From CAILUF01 sp964505265 (lineage in GTDB: Bacteria > Pseudomonadota > Alphaproteobacteria > Rickettsiales > UBA1997), in assembly GCA_964505265.1 (NCBI GenBank), contig CAZDGN010000009.1, positions 1 to 56,725 of the forward strand: a stretch of DNA of 56,725 nucleotides. Reading direction: 5' to 3'. How positions within the stretch are numbered: position 1 is the first letter of the stretch; each line of letters starts with the position of its first letter. Below, piece by piece: positions 17,141 to 26,915 of this stretch. The notes below the pieces were generated by a model. The model made no database searches and had not been told where the DNA came from. It saw nothing but the letters and a program-made list of their open reading frames with translations. A program made the position numbers and the translations under genes.

Positions 17141-20131
17141 CTATTGACTGCTACGATCTCCACCTTCGCCACCGCTGCTTGCATTAACACCTCCATCTCC
17201 ACCTTCGCCACCACTAGTTGCATCGCTACCCCCACCTTGGCTTCCACCTTCGCCTCCACCCTTATCATCATCTTTAAAAAATTTCTTACCCTTACTCTTA
17301 GCTTGGATTTTGGTAAATCGCGCCATACGTTTTTGTATATTTTTTAAATTTTCATTTAATTTTTTCATCATTTCAATATAGTTAAATGATTTGGCATCAA
17401 TATTTTCTCCAATTAAATTCGTAGTAATATCTGGAATTTGATCCATCATTTGTGCTAAAGCATATAAAAATACTGCAGTTTTAGCTATTAGAATTAATTT
17501 AATATTTAAGTCATCATTAAATAAAGCCTTGACTCCAACAAGACCTATTCCAAAAATGGCAAATGTTGAATTTTTATCAAAATCATTAAATCCTAGAATG
17601 CAGACTGGAGTTGAGTTTAAGGGGTCATGCATTTCTTTTTGTGCGTTTTTACATGCCGTGCTATTAAATAATGGATTGCCATTTGCATCAAGGCAATGTT
17701 TTTCACATACAAGATTGCCGTTTTTATAAATAGCCTTGTCAAACATCACATATTCACTAAGAGAAATAAAAATCGCCACATAAGAAAATAAAATAATTGG
17801 CTGAAGTGAAAATGATGTTAAATGGTTAAGCCAAGTATCAAAGATGGATTTGGTTTTTTCAAACAATATTAGTGGAATAATAATTGGCGAAACAAAAACA
17901 TAAATTATAATAGCGATACAGCTGGCTATAAAAATATGCATTGCTCTTATTACTATTGAAATAAGACATATAGCAAGAACTAAAATTGCAGTAAAAAATA
18001 CAATTCCAATTCCCCCTGTAAAGAAAAATGCAACTATAAGCATCATTATTGTTGAGCTGGATAAGCCTGGTCCATAATTTAGATATTGCATAATTTTGCA
18101 ATCAAGAGTATCCCAAATCATTAGATATTTTGCATTAACTGGATAACTAATATTAGGTGCAGGAATTTGATTTCCGGTCTTAGTATATAATGCACCAAAA
18201 TTACATTTTTCATTAAGTTGATCCTTGGGTTTAATCTTGAAAAATATTTTTGATATTTCGGCTGATCCGTTGTATATTCCATCAAAAAAAACATCTCGCC
18301 AAGCAGTTCCATTAACAAAATAAATTACTATGGCAATTTTAATTAAATAAACCAAAATTTCCTTTTTATTTTCTAAACCTACATTCATCATTAAAATCTT
18401 TACTCCAAAAAAAGTAATTGAAATAATTAAGACTCCACTAATTACATTTTTTATTTTGGATTGTAAAATTTCAAACTGCGAAATATTGTTTACTTTGTTT
18501 CCTTTTTTAAAAAATCTTCCATTTAGTGTTATGTAGCTATCTCCATAGCAGGAATGGTTTTTGTCTCCATAGCTTCCATCTAAACATCTGGAGTGACCAG
18601 CTCTATTATAAAATACATTCTCCATAGTTTCTTTTATACATTGAACAATTGGGGCAGAAAAATGATTTTGTGAAGATATATAATCGGTTCCATCCAGTGA
18701 AACACCCACACCTTTTCCATTTTGTGAATCACCAATAAAATCTATACAAGCTCTTGAAAAATAGGCGGATAAAGTGTTGTGATTGAAGCTATAAGTTGAA
18801 TTGTCAACCGCTGTGCAGTGGGTGTAATATTGGCAATAATTTTTAATTCTCCCGGCGCTTGAATTAAAACTACCATCAGTATTTCTTATGTCGGATTTGC
18901 AACCATTGGTATTGGGATCTGATATACAATCATCTTGAATTCCTGGGTTGAATGGTATTTGCTTTCCATCTTTATTAATTCCATCCTTTGTGTATTCTGC
19001 AAACGGCGTTCCTCCACCAACTGAAAAATTAAATGGGCAAAAACTTACTGACTTGGCACAAACTAATCTTTTATTATCTCGGTAAAATGCTTCAAAAACC
19101 GATGTTTGATTGCTTTTAAAATTACATTTACTTCCTGCCTTACAAAAAATTATATCATTAGAATTAATATTGAGGTTTATATAAACATTAGAATTGGTAT
19201 TTTGAGTTCCGATCATATCACCGCCACCATATTTTTCTAGGCAAACATATTTCTTTCTTTTTTCTAGACAACAATTATAGGTTTTTTTATATGCATCTTT
19301 AAGTGATGCAGTATTTATCGCCGGATTATATTTTTCGCAATTATAATTTCCTGGTTGCAAACCTCTCAAATAATATTTTAGAGGGCTTTTGGATACGGGG
19401 TCGATGCAAGTATCATCTGGATTGTTGGTGTTATCACTAAATTCTTTTCCACCAAAATAATGTTCATTTTTATGATTTGCGAAATCATCTTTAACCGTTT
19501 GTGAATAGCTCCCTTCTGATTTATCCATACTATAATTGCTGGGATTCGGTTTATACCAGTCCGAGCCACAAATTCTTACTCTGCCAAATTCTGCTTTTGC
19601 TAATTCATATGGAAAGCCAAGGCTTGTTAGGGCGGTGGTTACAGGTGTTAGGGTTCCAAAAGCGAAAGCCTTTGCGCAATTTGAATTGGTTGGAGCTTTC
19701 ATTGCTGATAATGATAAAATCTTAAAATCATCGACAGGATTAGGATGTGGCATTGGTCTTCTTACTCCACAAGCAGTGGCAATTCCAGCTATTGCACCCT
19801 TAACAACTAAATAATTTACCAAAACTTCAGTCAAACAAATTGGATCTTTGAGATTAAAGTCCATTTCTTTTCCAACCCTTAAGATACTAACTCCATTTAC
19901 TGTTTCTGGTTCGTATAATTTTTCAAATTCAAATCTACCATTCGCATCGCAGGATCTAACTCTTTCTACTCCGTTAACTTTTGTTGCAATAGCGAAGGCA
20001 TTGTCAAAATTTAAAAAAAATGAAGCAAAAATTAAGAGAAAAACTATATTTAATGACTTATTAATTTTATGATTTTGCACTTTTATAAGGTTTCTGGAGT
20101 TTTTGATTTTTCGAAAAAAATTGGAAGCCAA
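17141..20131 (-). CDS. virB6: Large VirB6/TrbL-family type IV secretion protein, Rickettsiales (rvhB6) type
   Basis: 996 residues. A signal-like helix at 23-48 ends in NAFA. Next is a long, probably periplasmic region (about 50-560) with 22 cysteines in mostly spaced pairs, suggesting disulfides. The VirB6 membrane core (about 562-830) includes FDTWLNHLTSFSLQPIILF, the most conserved VirB6 element. Four more cysteines follow in a second loop. The last 40 residues are Gly/Ser/Glu/Asp-rich with repeated GGEGGD. VirB6 builds the inner-membrane channel. The start lies 49 bases inside virB4, so they are coupled. Rickettsiales normally have several tandem virB6 genes; only one is here, followed by tRNA-Thr. 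Confidence 0.9.
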   Translation of the reverse strand: MASNFFRKIKNSRNLIKVQNHKINKSLNIVFLLIFASFFLNFDNAFAIATKVNGVERVRSCDANGRFEFEKLYEPETVNGVSILRVGKEMDFNLKDPICLTEVLVNYLVVKGAIAGIATACGVRRPMPHPNPVDDFKILSLSAMKAPTNSNCAKAFAFGTLTPVTTALTSLGFPYELAKAEFGRVRICGSDWYKPNPSNYSMDKSEGSYSQTVKDDFANHKNEHYFGGKEFSDNTNNPDDTCIDPVSKSPLKYYLRGLQPGNYNCEKYNPAINTASLKDAYKKTYNCCLEKRKKYVCLEKYGGGDMIGTQNTNSNVYINLNINSNDIIFCKAGSKCNFKSNQTSVFEAFYRDNKRLVCAKSVSFCPFNFSVGGGTPFAEYTKDGINKDGKQIPFNPGIQDDCISDPNTNGCKSDIRNTDGSFNSSAGRIKNYCQYYTHCTAVDNSTYSFNHNTLSAYFSRACIDFIGDSQNGKGVGVSLDGTDYISSQNHFSAPIVQCIKETMENVFYNRAGHSRCLDGSYGDKNHSCYGDSYITLNGRFFKKGNKVNNISQFEILQSKIKNVISGVLIISITFFGVKILMMNVGLENKKEILVYLIKIAIVIYFVNGTAWRDVFFDGIYNGSAEISKIFFKIKPKDQLNEKCNFGALYTKTGNQIPAPNISYPVNAKYLMIWDTLDCKIMQYLNYGPGLSSSTIMMLIVAFFFTGGIGIVFFTAILVLAICLISIVIRAMHIFIASCIAIIIYVFVSPIIIPLILFEKTKSIFDTWLNHLTSFSLQPIILFSYVAIFISLSEYVMFDKAIYKNGNLVCEKHCLDANGNPLFNSTACKNAQKEMHDPLNSTPVCILGFNDFDKNSTFAIFGIGLVGVKALFNDDLNIKLILIAKTAVFLYALAQMMDQIPDITTNLIGENIDAKSFNYIEMMKKLNENLKNIQKRMARFTKIQAKSKGKKFFKDDDKGGGEGGSQGGGSDATSGGEGGDGGVNASSGGEGGDRSSQ

Positions 20132-22479
20132 TCAATAGGATCTTCGCCAACATCTTTAATAATTTTATCAACCAAATTAATCGTTTCGGCTTTACCCGAA
20201 AGAACATTGATTATATCATCCATTCCATTTAAATCAATCCTAGCCACAACGCCGTCATTATCTTGTTTTACCAAGAAATATCTGGAGGATGGTTCTGTGG
20301 TTCGAATTATATTAAATTCTCTTTCCGACAATCTAAAAACTGTTCGATAGGCATTGGTAGCTTTTAAATTTGGCAGAAAAATTTGTGTAGCTGTTTGTTG
20401 AACTAGCGTATCAGAAATCTGACTTTTAGTGGCATCTTCGATTGACTGAGTTGCAAAAACCACCATTGCATTTAATTTTCTAAGTACTTTGAGCCAATCC
20501 TTAATTTTTGGGGCAAAAATTGGGTTATCAATTAATGCCCATGCCTCGTCTAATACAATCATAGTGTTTTCGCCATTAATTGATGATTGAATTCGATGAA
20601 ATAAATATAACAAGACCGGACCCATTGAGTCTTTATCTCCTAATATATGGGACATTTCGATGCCAAATGTTCGCGCTGAATTAAAATCTATTAAATCTTC
20701 TTCATTATCAAATAATTTAGCATGCGAGCCATTGGAATGCCATTTTGCCAGCCTTCCAGCTAAAGTTCCAGGACCCATCAATCCCATAAAAGGTGCAATG
20801 TTTCTCAAGATTCTTTTTTCATAAGGAATTTTATAATTTCCCTCAACAGCTTCATTGATTCTGTCAATTTCATGGGCGGGAATAGGTTGATTTTCAACGG
20901 TGACTAAAACTTTCAAAAATTCAATTAAGAATTTTCGGTTTTCCATAGTGTCTGCAAGTTTGAAAGGGTTGAAGCCTGAAACCTTTGCGGGAGAAGGAAT
21001 CATATATACCCCACCAATTGCTCTAACAAAAATTTCTGCACCTCGATCCTTATCAAAAAAGAATAATTTTGGCTTAAATTTTTGAGCCTGAGCACATAAA
21101 AAATTTAGTAATACTGTTTTACCAGAACCAGTTGGACCAACAATCATAGTATGACCAACATCACGAACATGATAATTGAAAAAATATGGTGTTCCAGAAA
21201 CCGTGTTTAAAACTGTCAAAGCATTGCCCCAATGATTTTTCTTTCTTTTGCCAGTTGGATAATTGTGAAAAGATGCAAATCCTGCAATATTTAAGGTGTT
21301 AACCGTTGAACTTCTTGCCATAAAGTGATTATTGCAAGGTAATTGGGCCCAATAAGCAGGCTCCATATTAATTCTTTCTCTGGTGCCAGTGATACCATTA
21401 TTTGAAAGCTCAACATTGGCAAAGGAGAGGGCGGTTTCTAGTTGTTTTGGGGTATCGGCTATGCATAAAATTGTCATATAATGTTTGCCAAAAGCAAACT
21501 CACCACTAACTGCGGAATCTAGGGCTTCGTCAATGGCCTGAATTTGTGAGGTAGCGACATCTTCGGATTGCTGAAGCCTTCTTTGTTGCAATTGCATTGA
21601 ACTAATTGCGATCATTCTATCGATATATGAAAAACCTTGGCTGATAATTAACTCAAAAGGGAGTTTCATAAAATTATCAAATATTCCAGCATGAGTTGAG
21701 GGGCGATATTCTTTTATGGCAACAATTCCAGCATATTTGGTGCCATTTGGAGTTTGAATTTCTATGGATTTGTTTCCAAAATACATTCTAATCAACGGTA
21801 ATTGGTGCGATAATTCGGTAAGCGATAGTAAAAGTGGTTGGGAATATCCACAATTAATTAATCTTGCCAAAAATTCTAATAATTCGGAATAAACTTTTCC
21901 GTCTTCTTCAACAATTTCGAGCAAATTAGCATTGTAATTGTTGAAGCCCGTCAAAATTCTTTCGGTAATTTCTTCTAAATCTTCGTAGCATTCATTCATA
22001 TAATTTTCCCAAGATGATTTGTCAGTTTGGTGCTGAATCTTGGTGATCATATTTTGGATTCCAGAAATTGTATCTTTGGCAACACCGCGAACAATTGTTA
22101 AATAATGTTCGTTGACATAGCATTCGGAATCTGAGTGTTTTGCCCGCCATAATTCATTAATTTGCTTGGAAAAACCTTCTGGCATTTCGCCATCTGGAAA
22201 ACCTTTTTCCTTGCGTCTGATGGTGTGGAAATGTAAAGAATAATTTCCAGCTGACATACTTTTTAACAAATTATTTCTTATACCCTTCTTTATATCAATA
22301 TCAATGTCATCGGCAGTTTCAAAAGAAAATCCTTTAATTTTTATAACCCGAACAAATTGTTCATCATGGGTTAAAATTGTGTTGTGATTCCAATGGCATT
22401 TATAGGGAATAAAATGCGACATAGAAACTTCTCTAGAAGCATATTTGTGTTTTTTGGTTTTTGTTGTTGAAAAACGCAT
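20083..22479 (-). CDS. virB4: VirB4-family type IV secretion ATPase
   Basis: 798 residues, the usual VirB4 length. An N-terminal CagE/VirB4 domain covers about 1-400. Walker A is GPTGSGKT at 448-455 and Walker B is MIVLDEAWALID in the 630s. It powers assembly or transport of the type IV secretion system at the inner membrane. The Rickettsiales neighbour virB3 would be expected just upstream, but 22480-22568 is non-coding and ampG follows on the same strand. virB4-virB6 thus form a two-gene piece of a dispersed rvh system. Confidence 0.96.
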   Translation of the reverse strand: MRFSTTKTKKHKYASREVSMSHFIPYKCHWNHNTILTHDEQFVRVIKIKGFSFETADDIDIDIKKGIRNNLLKSMSAGNYSLHFHTIRRKEKGFPDGEMPEGFSKQINELWRAKHSDSECYVNEHYLTIVRGVAKDTISGIQNMITKIQHQTDKSSWENYMNECYEDLEEITERILTGFNNYNANLLEIVEEDGKVYSELLEFLARLINCGYSQPLLLSLTELSHQLPLIRMYFGNKSIEIQTPNGTKYAGIVAIKEYRPSTHAGIFDNFMKLPFELIISQGFSYIDRMIAISSMQLQQRRLQQSEDVATSQIQAIDEALDSAVSGEFAFGKHYMTILCIADTPKQLETALSFANVELSNNGITGTRERINMEPAYWAQLPCNNHFMARSSTVNTLNIAGFASFHNYPTGKRKKNHWGNALTVLNTVSGTPYFFNYHVRDVGHTMIVGPTGSGKTVLLNFLCAQAQKFKPKLFFFDKDRGAEIFVRAIGGVYMIPSPAKVSGFNPFKLADTMENRKFLIEFLKVLVTVENQPIPAHEIDRINEAVEGNYKIPYEKRILRNIAPFMGLMGPGTLAGRLAKWHSNGSHAKLFDNEEDLIDFNSARTFGIEMSHILGDKDSMGPVLLYLFHRIQSSINGENTMIVLDEAWALIDNPIFAPKIKDWLKVLRKLNAMVVFATQSIEDATKSQISDTLVQQTATQIFLPNLKATNAYRTVFRLSEREFNIIRTTEPSSRYFLVKQDNDGVVARIDLNGMDDIINVLSGKAETINLVDKIIKDVGEDPIDWLPIFFEKSKTPETL

Positions 22480-22568
22480 CTAAAAAATTTATTTTAAATA
22501 ATTTATTAATCACCAATGAATTTTAAGTTTTATTAAACTAATTTTAAAGATAAAATTAAAATTATTCT

Positions 22569-23807
22569 TCATTTATTTTTTATATTTTTTTTGCCTAAAA
22601 TTATTAGTAAAATTATTGCAGGTAATGATAAAATTGCCGAAAATACAAAGAAATTACTCCATCCAAGATTATCTGCATAAAAACCTGAAAAGGAAGATAA
22701 AAAACTTCGAGAAATTGATGCAATTGAAGAAAATAATGCATATTGAGTTGAAGTAAATTTTAAATTGCAAATACTACTGAGATATCCTACAAAAATTGCA
22801 TCACCAATGCCTCCGCTGAAATTTTCAATAAAAATTACAAAATACAAAGCTGAAATATTTCTCTCATTGATTGCCAAATAAACAAAGCATAAATTTGATA
22901 AGGATTGAAAAATTGTTGCTAACCAAAGTGCTTTAAGCATACCGATTTTTTTAGCGATAATTCCGCCACAATAAACTCCAAATAAGGTGGCAAAAAGTCC
23001 AAAAGTTTTTAGCACGGTTGCAAGTTCAATTTTGGTATATCCGATTTGCAATAAAAATGGCATTGTTAAATTGCCAGCAAAGGCATCGGCTAATTTAAAG
23101 CAAACAATAAAAAATAAGATATATTGCCAATTTTTTTCTTCAGAAAAATTTTTTAACGGTCGAATTATAAATTTCAAAAACCAAATCCTAAAATAATATT
23201 TACGACTATGCCAATTTGGTCTACTTTCATTAGCAAAAAATACTACAAAAATACAAAGAAACATAAATCCTGACATCGATAAATAAACTAAAATCCATGG
23301 AATATAGGCCGATAACACTAGGGCTAGAGAGCCTGATATTAACATTCCAATGCGATAGCCGTAGATATAATATCCCGAAGCCATAGCCTGTTCTTCTTTG
23401 CTAATTAATTCGATGCGATATCCATCAATTACAATATCCTGAGTTGCCGAAATAGTTGCCACCAAAAAAGCAAAAAAAGTTATTAGAGTTAAGGATGAAA
23501 TTTCGCCAGCAAAACCCAAGAGAGAAATAAAAATTATCAATAAAATTTGTGTTAAAATAATCCACGATCTTCTATTGCCAATTTTTTTTGTCAAAAAAGG
23601 AATTCCTAGAGAATCAACAATTGGTGCCACAAATATTTTTAGAGAATATGGTAAGCTCACTAGCGATAAGAATCCAATAATTTTGATATCAAAACCTTTG
23701 TCCACCAACAAAGCTTTTAAGGTTGATAGAATTAGGGTAATTGGTATTCCAGAGCTTATTCCAAGTAAAAAAATAACAAATAGATTTTTTTTAGAATTTA
23801 ATTTCAT
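22569..23807 (-). CDS. ampG: AmpG-like major facilitator (muropeptide permease)
   Basis: 412 residues with about 12 membrane segments. The start, with GISSGIPITLILSTLKALL, then GFLSLVSLPYSLKIFVAPI and SATQDIVIDGYRIELI, is characteristic of AmpG, which imports anhydro-muropeptides for cell-wall recycling. The VanX-like peptidases at 32577-33799 and the M23 enzyme provide matching wall-turnover chemistry in this genome. Rickettsiales often carry several AmpG paralogues with uncertain substrates, so the muropeptide role is by family only. Confidence 0.85.
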   Translation of the reverse strand: MKLNSKKNLFVIFLLGISSGIPITLILSTLKALLVDKGFDIKIIGFLSLVSLPYSLKIFVAPIVDSLGIPFLTKKIGNRRSWIILTQILLIIFISLLGFAGEISSLTLITFFAFLVATISATQDIVIDGYRIELISKEEQAMASGYYIYGYRIGMLISGSLALVLSAYIPWILVYLSMSGFMFLCIFVVFFANESRPNWHSRKYYFRIWFLKFIIRPLKNFSEEKNWQYILFFIVCFKLADAFAGNLTMPFLLQIGYTKIELATVLKTFGLFATLFGVYCGGIIAKKIGMLKALWLATIFQSLSNLCFVYLAINERNISALYFVIFIENFSGGIGDAIFVGYLSSICNLKFTSTQYALFSSIASISRSFLSSFSGFYADNLGWSNFFVFSAILSLPAIILLIILGKKNIKNK

Positions 23808-23917
23808 TAAAAAATAATTAAAATGTTGTTTTTAATTTATATAATTTTAGATTAATACCTATGCATGATCAATTGCAAGTTTTTTATCTTAAAGTTATAA
23901 TTATTAATACATATTTT

Positions 23918-24472
23918 ATGTTTGATCACAATGATTCATCAAAAATTTATGGAACTACTATTTTGTCAGTTAGAAAAGGTTCGAGTGTCGCTATTGCGGG
24001 CGATGGTCAAGTTTCTTTAGGCTCGACAGTTTTAAAATCTAATGCCAAAAAAATTCGTAGACTTGGCGATGGTTCAATCATCGGAGGCTTTGCCGGAGCT
24101 ACCGCAGATGCTTTTACTTTATTTGAAAGATTGGAATCAAAATTGGAGCAATATCCAAATCAATTAATGAGGGCATGCGTTGAACTCGCAAAAGATTGGC
24201 GCACCGATAAATATTTGAGAAGACTTGAGGCTATGATGATTGTGATTGATGTCAATATATCATTGGTTCTAACTGGAAATGGCGACGTACTTGAACCAGA
24301 AGACGGAATTATTGGAATCGGTTCGGGCGGAAACTATGCTTTATCTGCCGCTAGAGCTTTAAGTGAATTTGATTTAAGTCCAGAGGAAATTTGCAAAAAA
24401 TCCATGCTTATTGCTTCTAAGCTTTGTGTTTATACAAATGATAATATTATTATTGAAACTCTAAAAAAATAA
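23918..24472 (+). CDS. hslV: HslV peptidase subunit of the HslUV protease
   Basis: 184 residues from ATG 23918 (MFDHNDSSKIYGTTILSV). An upstream ATG at 23861 adds 19 residues with no family match. The catalytic Thr is in YGTT, so a short propeptide must be removed. Next come AGDGQVSLG, the Lys-containing NAKKIRRLGDG and GFAGATADAFTL, then IGIGSGGNYALSAARAL. HslV forms the proteolytic double ring capped by ATPase HslU. hslU, normally the next gene, is absent; tolB overlaps the stop by one base instead. Confidence 0.94.
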   Translation: MFDHNDSSKIYGTTILSVRKGSSVAIAGDGQVSLGSTVLKSNAKKIRRLGDGSIIGGFAGATADAFTLFERLESKLEQYPNQLMRACVELAKDWRTDKYLRRLEAMMIVIDVNISLVLTGNGDVLEPEDGIIGIGSGGNYALSAARALSEFDLSPEEICKKSMLIASKLCVYTNDNIIIETLKK

Positions 24473-25815
24473 TGTCTGATTTTAATAAATTTTTGGCAAA
24501 ATCAATTTTAATATTGTTATGGTGCTATCCAGCATTTTCAGAAACCTCAATTGATATTAAAGATTTCGAAAATAACAAAACTAAAATTTTATTTGTTGGT
24601 TTTGAATCAAAAAATTTTACAATTGATAATGAAGCAAAACAGATATTAAATAAAATCTTATTTAATCTAAAAAGCACTGATTTGACTGATGCTATAGTTC
24701 AAAATAATATTAATCATAACCAGCCAGATAACAATATTGCCAAAGATACTGATATTAACCTAACACCAGATTTCAATAAATATTATAAATCTGGGATCGG
24801 AGTATTGATATTAGCTCAATTCACTCAAGATTTAATAGGCAATCTAGAAATTAGAATAAGGATGTGGGATATATTAGATAGAAAGCAAACTTTTGGCAAA
24901 TTTTATTCTTCATCAAGAGATAATTACAATAAAACCGCCAACATAATTTCCGATGAAATTTTTAAATCAATTTCTGGTGAAAAATTGGGACATTTCAATT
25001 CGCAAATAGTTTATGTTTCCGAGAGTGGTTCGTTTAGAAATCGCATAACAAAAATTTCCACAATCGATTTTGATGGTCAAAATTATAAAAACCACACCGA
25101 AGGCGATGAATTAGTTCTTACACCGTCTTTTTCCAAATCAATTAATGAGATTTTTTATCTTCGATATTTTAATAATAAACCACAAATTTTTTCCCTAAAT
25201 TCTAAAACCGGAAGAATTAAAAAGATTGGTGGTTTTAAAGTACCAACGTTAGCTCCAGATATTCATCCTAAAAATTCGAACCGAATTTTGTTAACTGCCA
25301 TTGAAGATGGCAATAGCGATATTCATGAATTGGATTTGAGTAAAAATTTTGCACGAAAATTAACTAAAATTCCAGCAATAGATACCACCGCTTCCTATTC
25401 GCCAGACGGAAATTCTATGGCTTTTATTTCGGATCGCGACGGTACTCAAGATATTTTTATTATGAATCTCGATAGTTTGGATCTAAGAAAAATCACCAAT
25501 GGTAACGGCATTTATTCTAAACCAATTTTTTCTCCAGACGGAAAAGCATTGGCATTTTCGAAGCAAAAAAATAATAAATTTTTTATAGGCATTTTAGATT
25601 TGGAAAGTAAGAAAGAAAAATTATTAACAAGTGCCTATTTAGCAGAAGGAGCTAGATGGTCGCCAAGTGGCAGATATTTAATTTACTCAAAAAAGAAAGG
25701 AGTTTTTGGCAAAGATTCAATTCCAAAAATTTATATAATCGATATAATAACTGGTAATGAATATAAAATTCCAACCCCAGAAAGTGAAGGAGCTACTGAC
25801 CCAGACTGGAAATAA
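24472..25815 (+). CDS. tolB: TolB, periplasmic beta-propeller of the Tol-Pal system
   Basis: 447 residues. A hydrophobic N-terminal segment ending near YPAFSE serves as signal peptide. An N-terminal alpha/beta domain follows, then a six-blade propeller with WD40-like repeats such as ASYSPDGNSMAFISDRDGTQ and KPIFSPDGKALAFSKQ. TolB links Pal and TolA during outer-membrane constriction. The start overlaps hslV (TAATG) and yejB follows two bases later. tolQ, tolR, tolA and pal are not here. Confidence 0.93.
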   Translation: MSDFNKFLAKSILILLWCYPAFSETSIDIKDFENNKTKILFVGFESKNFTIDNEAKQILNKILFNLKSTDLTDAIVQNNINHNQPDNNIAKDTDINLTPDFNKYYKSGIGVLILAQFTQDLIGNLEIRIRMWDILDRKQTFGKFYSSSRDNYNKTANIISDEIFKSISGEKLGHFNSQIVYVSESGSFRNRITKISTIDFDGQNYKNHTEGDELVLTPSFSKSINEIFYLRYFNNKPQIFSLNSKTGRIKKIGGFKVPTLAPDIHPKNSNRILLTAIEDGNSDIHELDLSKNFARKLTKIPAIDTTASYSPDGNSMAFISDRDGTQDIFIMNLDSLDLRKITNGNGIYSKPIFSPDGKALAFSKQKNNKFFIGILDLESKKEKLLTSAYLAEGARWSPSGRYLIYSKKKGVFGKDSIPKIYIIDIITGNEYKIPTPESEGATDPDWK

Positions 25816-25817
25816 TT

Positions 25818-26915
25818 ATGATTTACAAATATTTTTTAAAAAGATTTTTTTTAATTTTTCCAACATTATTTTTTATAATTTTTTTAAATTTTATAGTTAT
25901 ACAAATTGCTCCAGGTGGACCTGTCGAAAAATTTTTATCACAAATTAATCATCAAAAAATTACCTCTGAAGCGAGCGATAATTCGTTCAATAATGCCAAA
26001 TTTCAAGACCAGACAACTGAAATTATATCTTCTAAATATCTTGGTTCAAATGGTGTAGACCCTGATTTAATTAAAATAATTGAAAAAAATTATGGTTTTG
26101 ATTTGCCAATTTATAAGAGATTTTTAGTGATGATGAAGAAATTTATTTTATTTGATTTTGGCGAAAGTTTTTATCAAGATAAAAAAATTATCGATTTAAT
26201 TTTGGAAAAACTGCCTGTATCAATTTCTTTGGGGCTATGGAGTGTTTTGATTACTTATTTAGTATCTATTCCTTTGGGGATAAAAAAGGCCTTAAATAAC
26301 GGTAGTAAATTTGATTTGATTTCGAGTTCGGTGGTAGTTTTTTTACATTCAATTCCTGCATTTTTATTAGCAATTTTGTTAATTATTTTATTTTGCGGGG
26401 GTAATTTTTTAAATATTTTTCCATTGCGCGGAATTGCATCACCAAACTTTGACGAATTAAATATTTGGCAAAAAATATTAGATTATTTTTGGCATTTATT
26501 TTTACCAATTTTATCGATGGTGATTGGTGGCTTTGCCTCGCTAACTTTTTTTTGCAAAAACTCATTTTTAGAAGAAATTAACAAAAATTATGTTTTATGT
26601 GCCAAGGCAAAGGGTTTAAGTCTTAATAAAATTTTATATTTTCATATTTTTAGAAATGCGCTGATGATTGTTATTGCTGGTCTACCTGCGATGTTGATAG
26701 GAATTTTTTTTACAAGTTCGCTTTTAATTGAGGTAATTTTTTCTTTAGATGGTCTTGGGCTCTTAAGTTACGAGGCTATTATTTCTAGAGACTATCCACT
26801 AATTTTTGCCTCCTTATATTTTTTTACTATTTTAGGTTTGATTATGAATATAGTTAATGATTTGATATATCGAATAATTGACCCCAGAATTCATTTTGAC
26901 GAATCACAACGATAA
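25818..26915 (+). CDS. yejB: YejB-like peptide ABC transporter permease
   Basis: 365 residues. The N-terminus FFLIFPTLFFIIFLNFIVIQ followed by IAPGGPVEKFLSQI is typical of YejB. It is longer than OppB/DppB because of an insert at about 45-75 before the conserved YGFDLPIYKRF. Six membrane segments and the EAA-like loop FCKNSFLEEINKNYVLCAKA are visible. In relatives YejABEF imports peptides. The yejA, yejE and yejF partners are not next to it. The 3' end overlaps the convergent esterase gene by 12 bases. Confidence 0.85.
   Translation: MIYKYFLKRFFLIFPTLFFIIFLNFIVIQIAPGGPVEKFLSQINHQKITSEASDNSFNNAKFQDQTTEIISSKYLGSNGVDPDLIKIIEKNYGFDLPIYKRFLVMMKKFILFDFGESFYQDKKIIDLILEKLPVSISLGLWSVLITYLVSIPLGIKKALNNGSKFDLISSSVVVFLHSIPAFLLAILLIILFCGGNFLNIFPLRGIASPNFDELNIWQKILDYFWHLFLPILSMVIGGFASLTFFCKNSFLEEINKNYVLCAKAKGLSLNKILYFHIFRNALMIVIAGLPAMLIGIFFTSSLLIEVIFSLDGLGLLSYEAIISRDYPLIFASLYFFTILGLIMNIVNDLIYRIIDPRIHFDESQR

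Noticed and set aside
17083..17271. 62-codon frame rich in Val/Ala/Glu near the tRNA
   Set aside because: It is the shifted reading of the repetitive GGEGGD tail of virB6.
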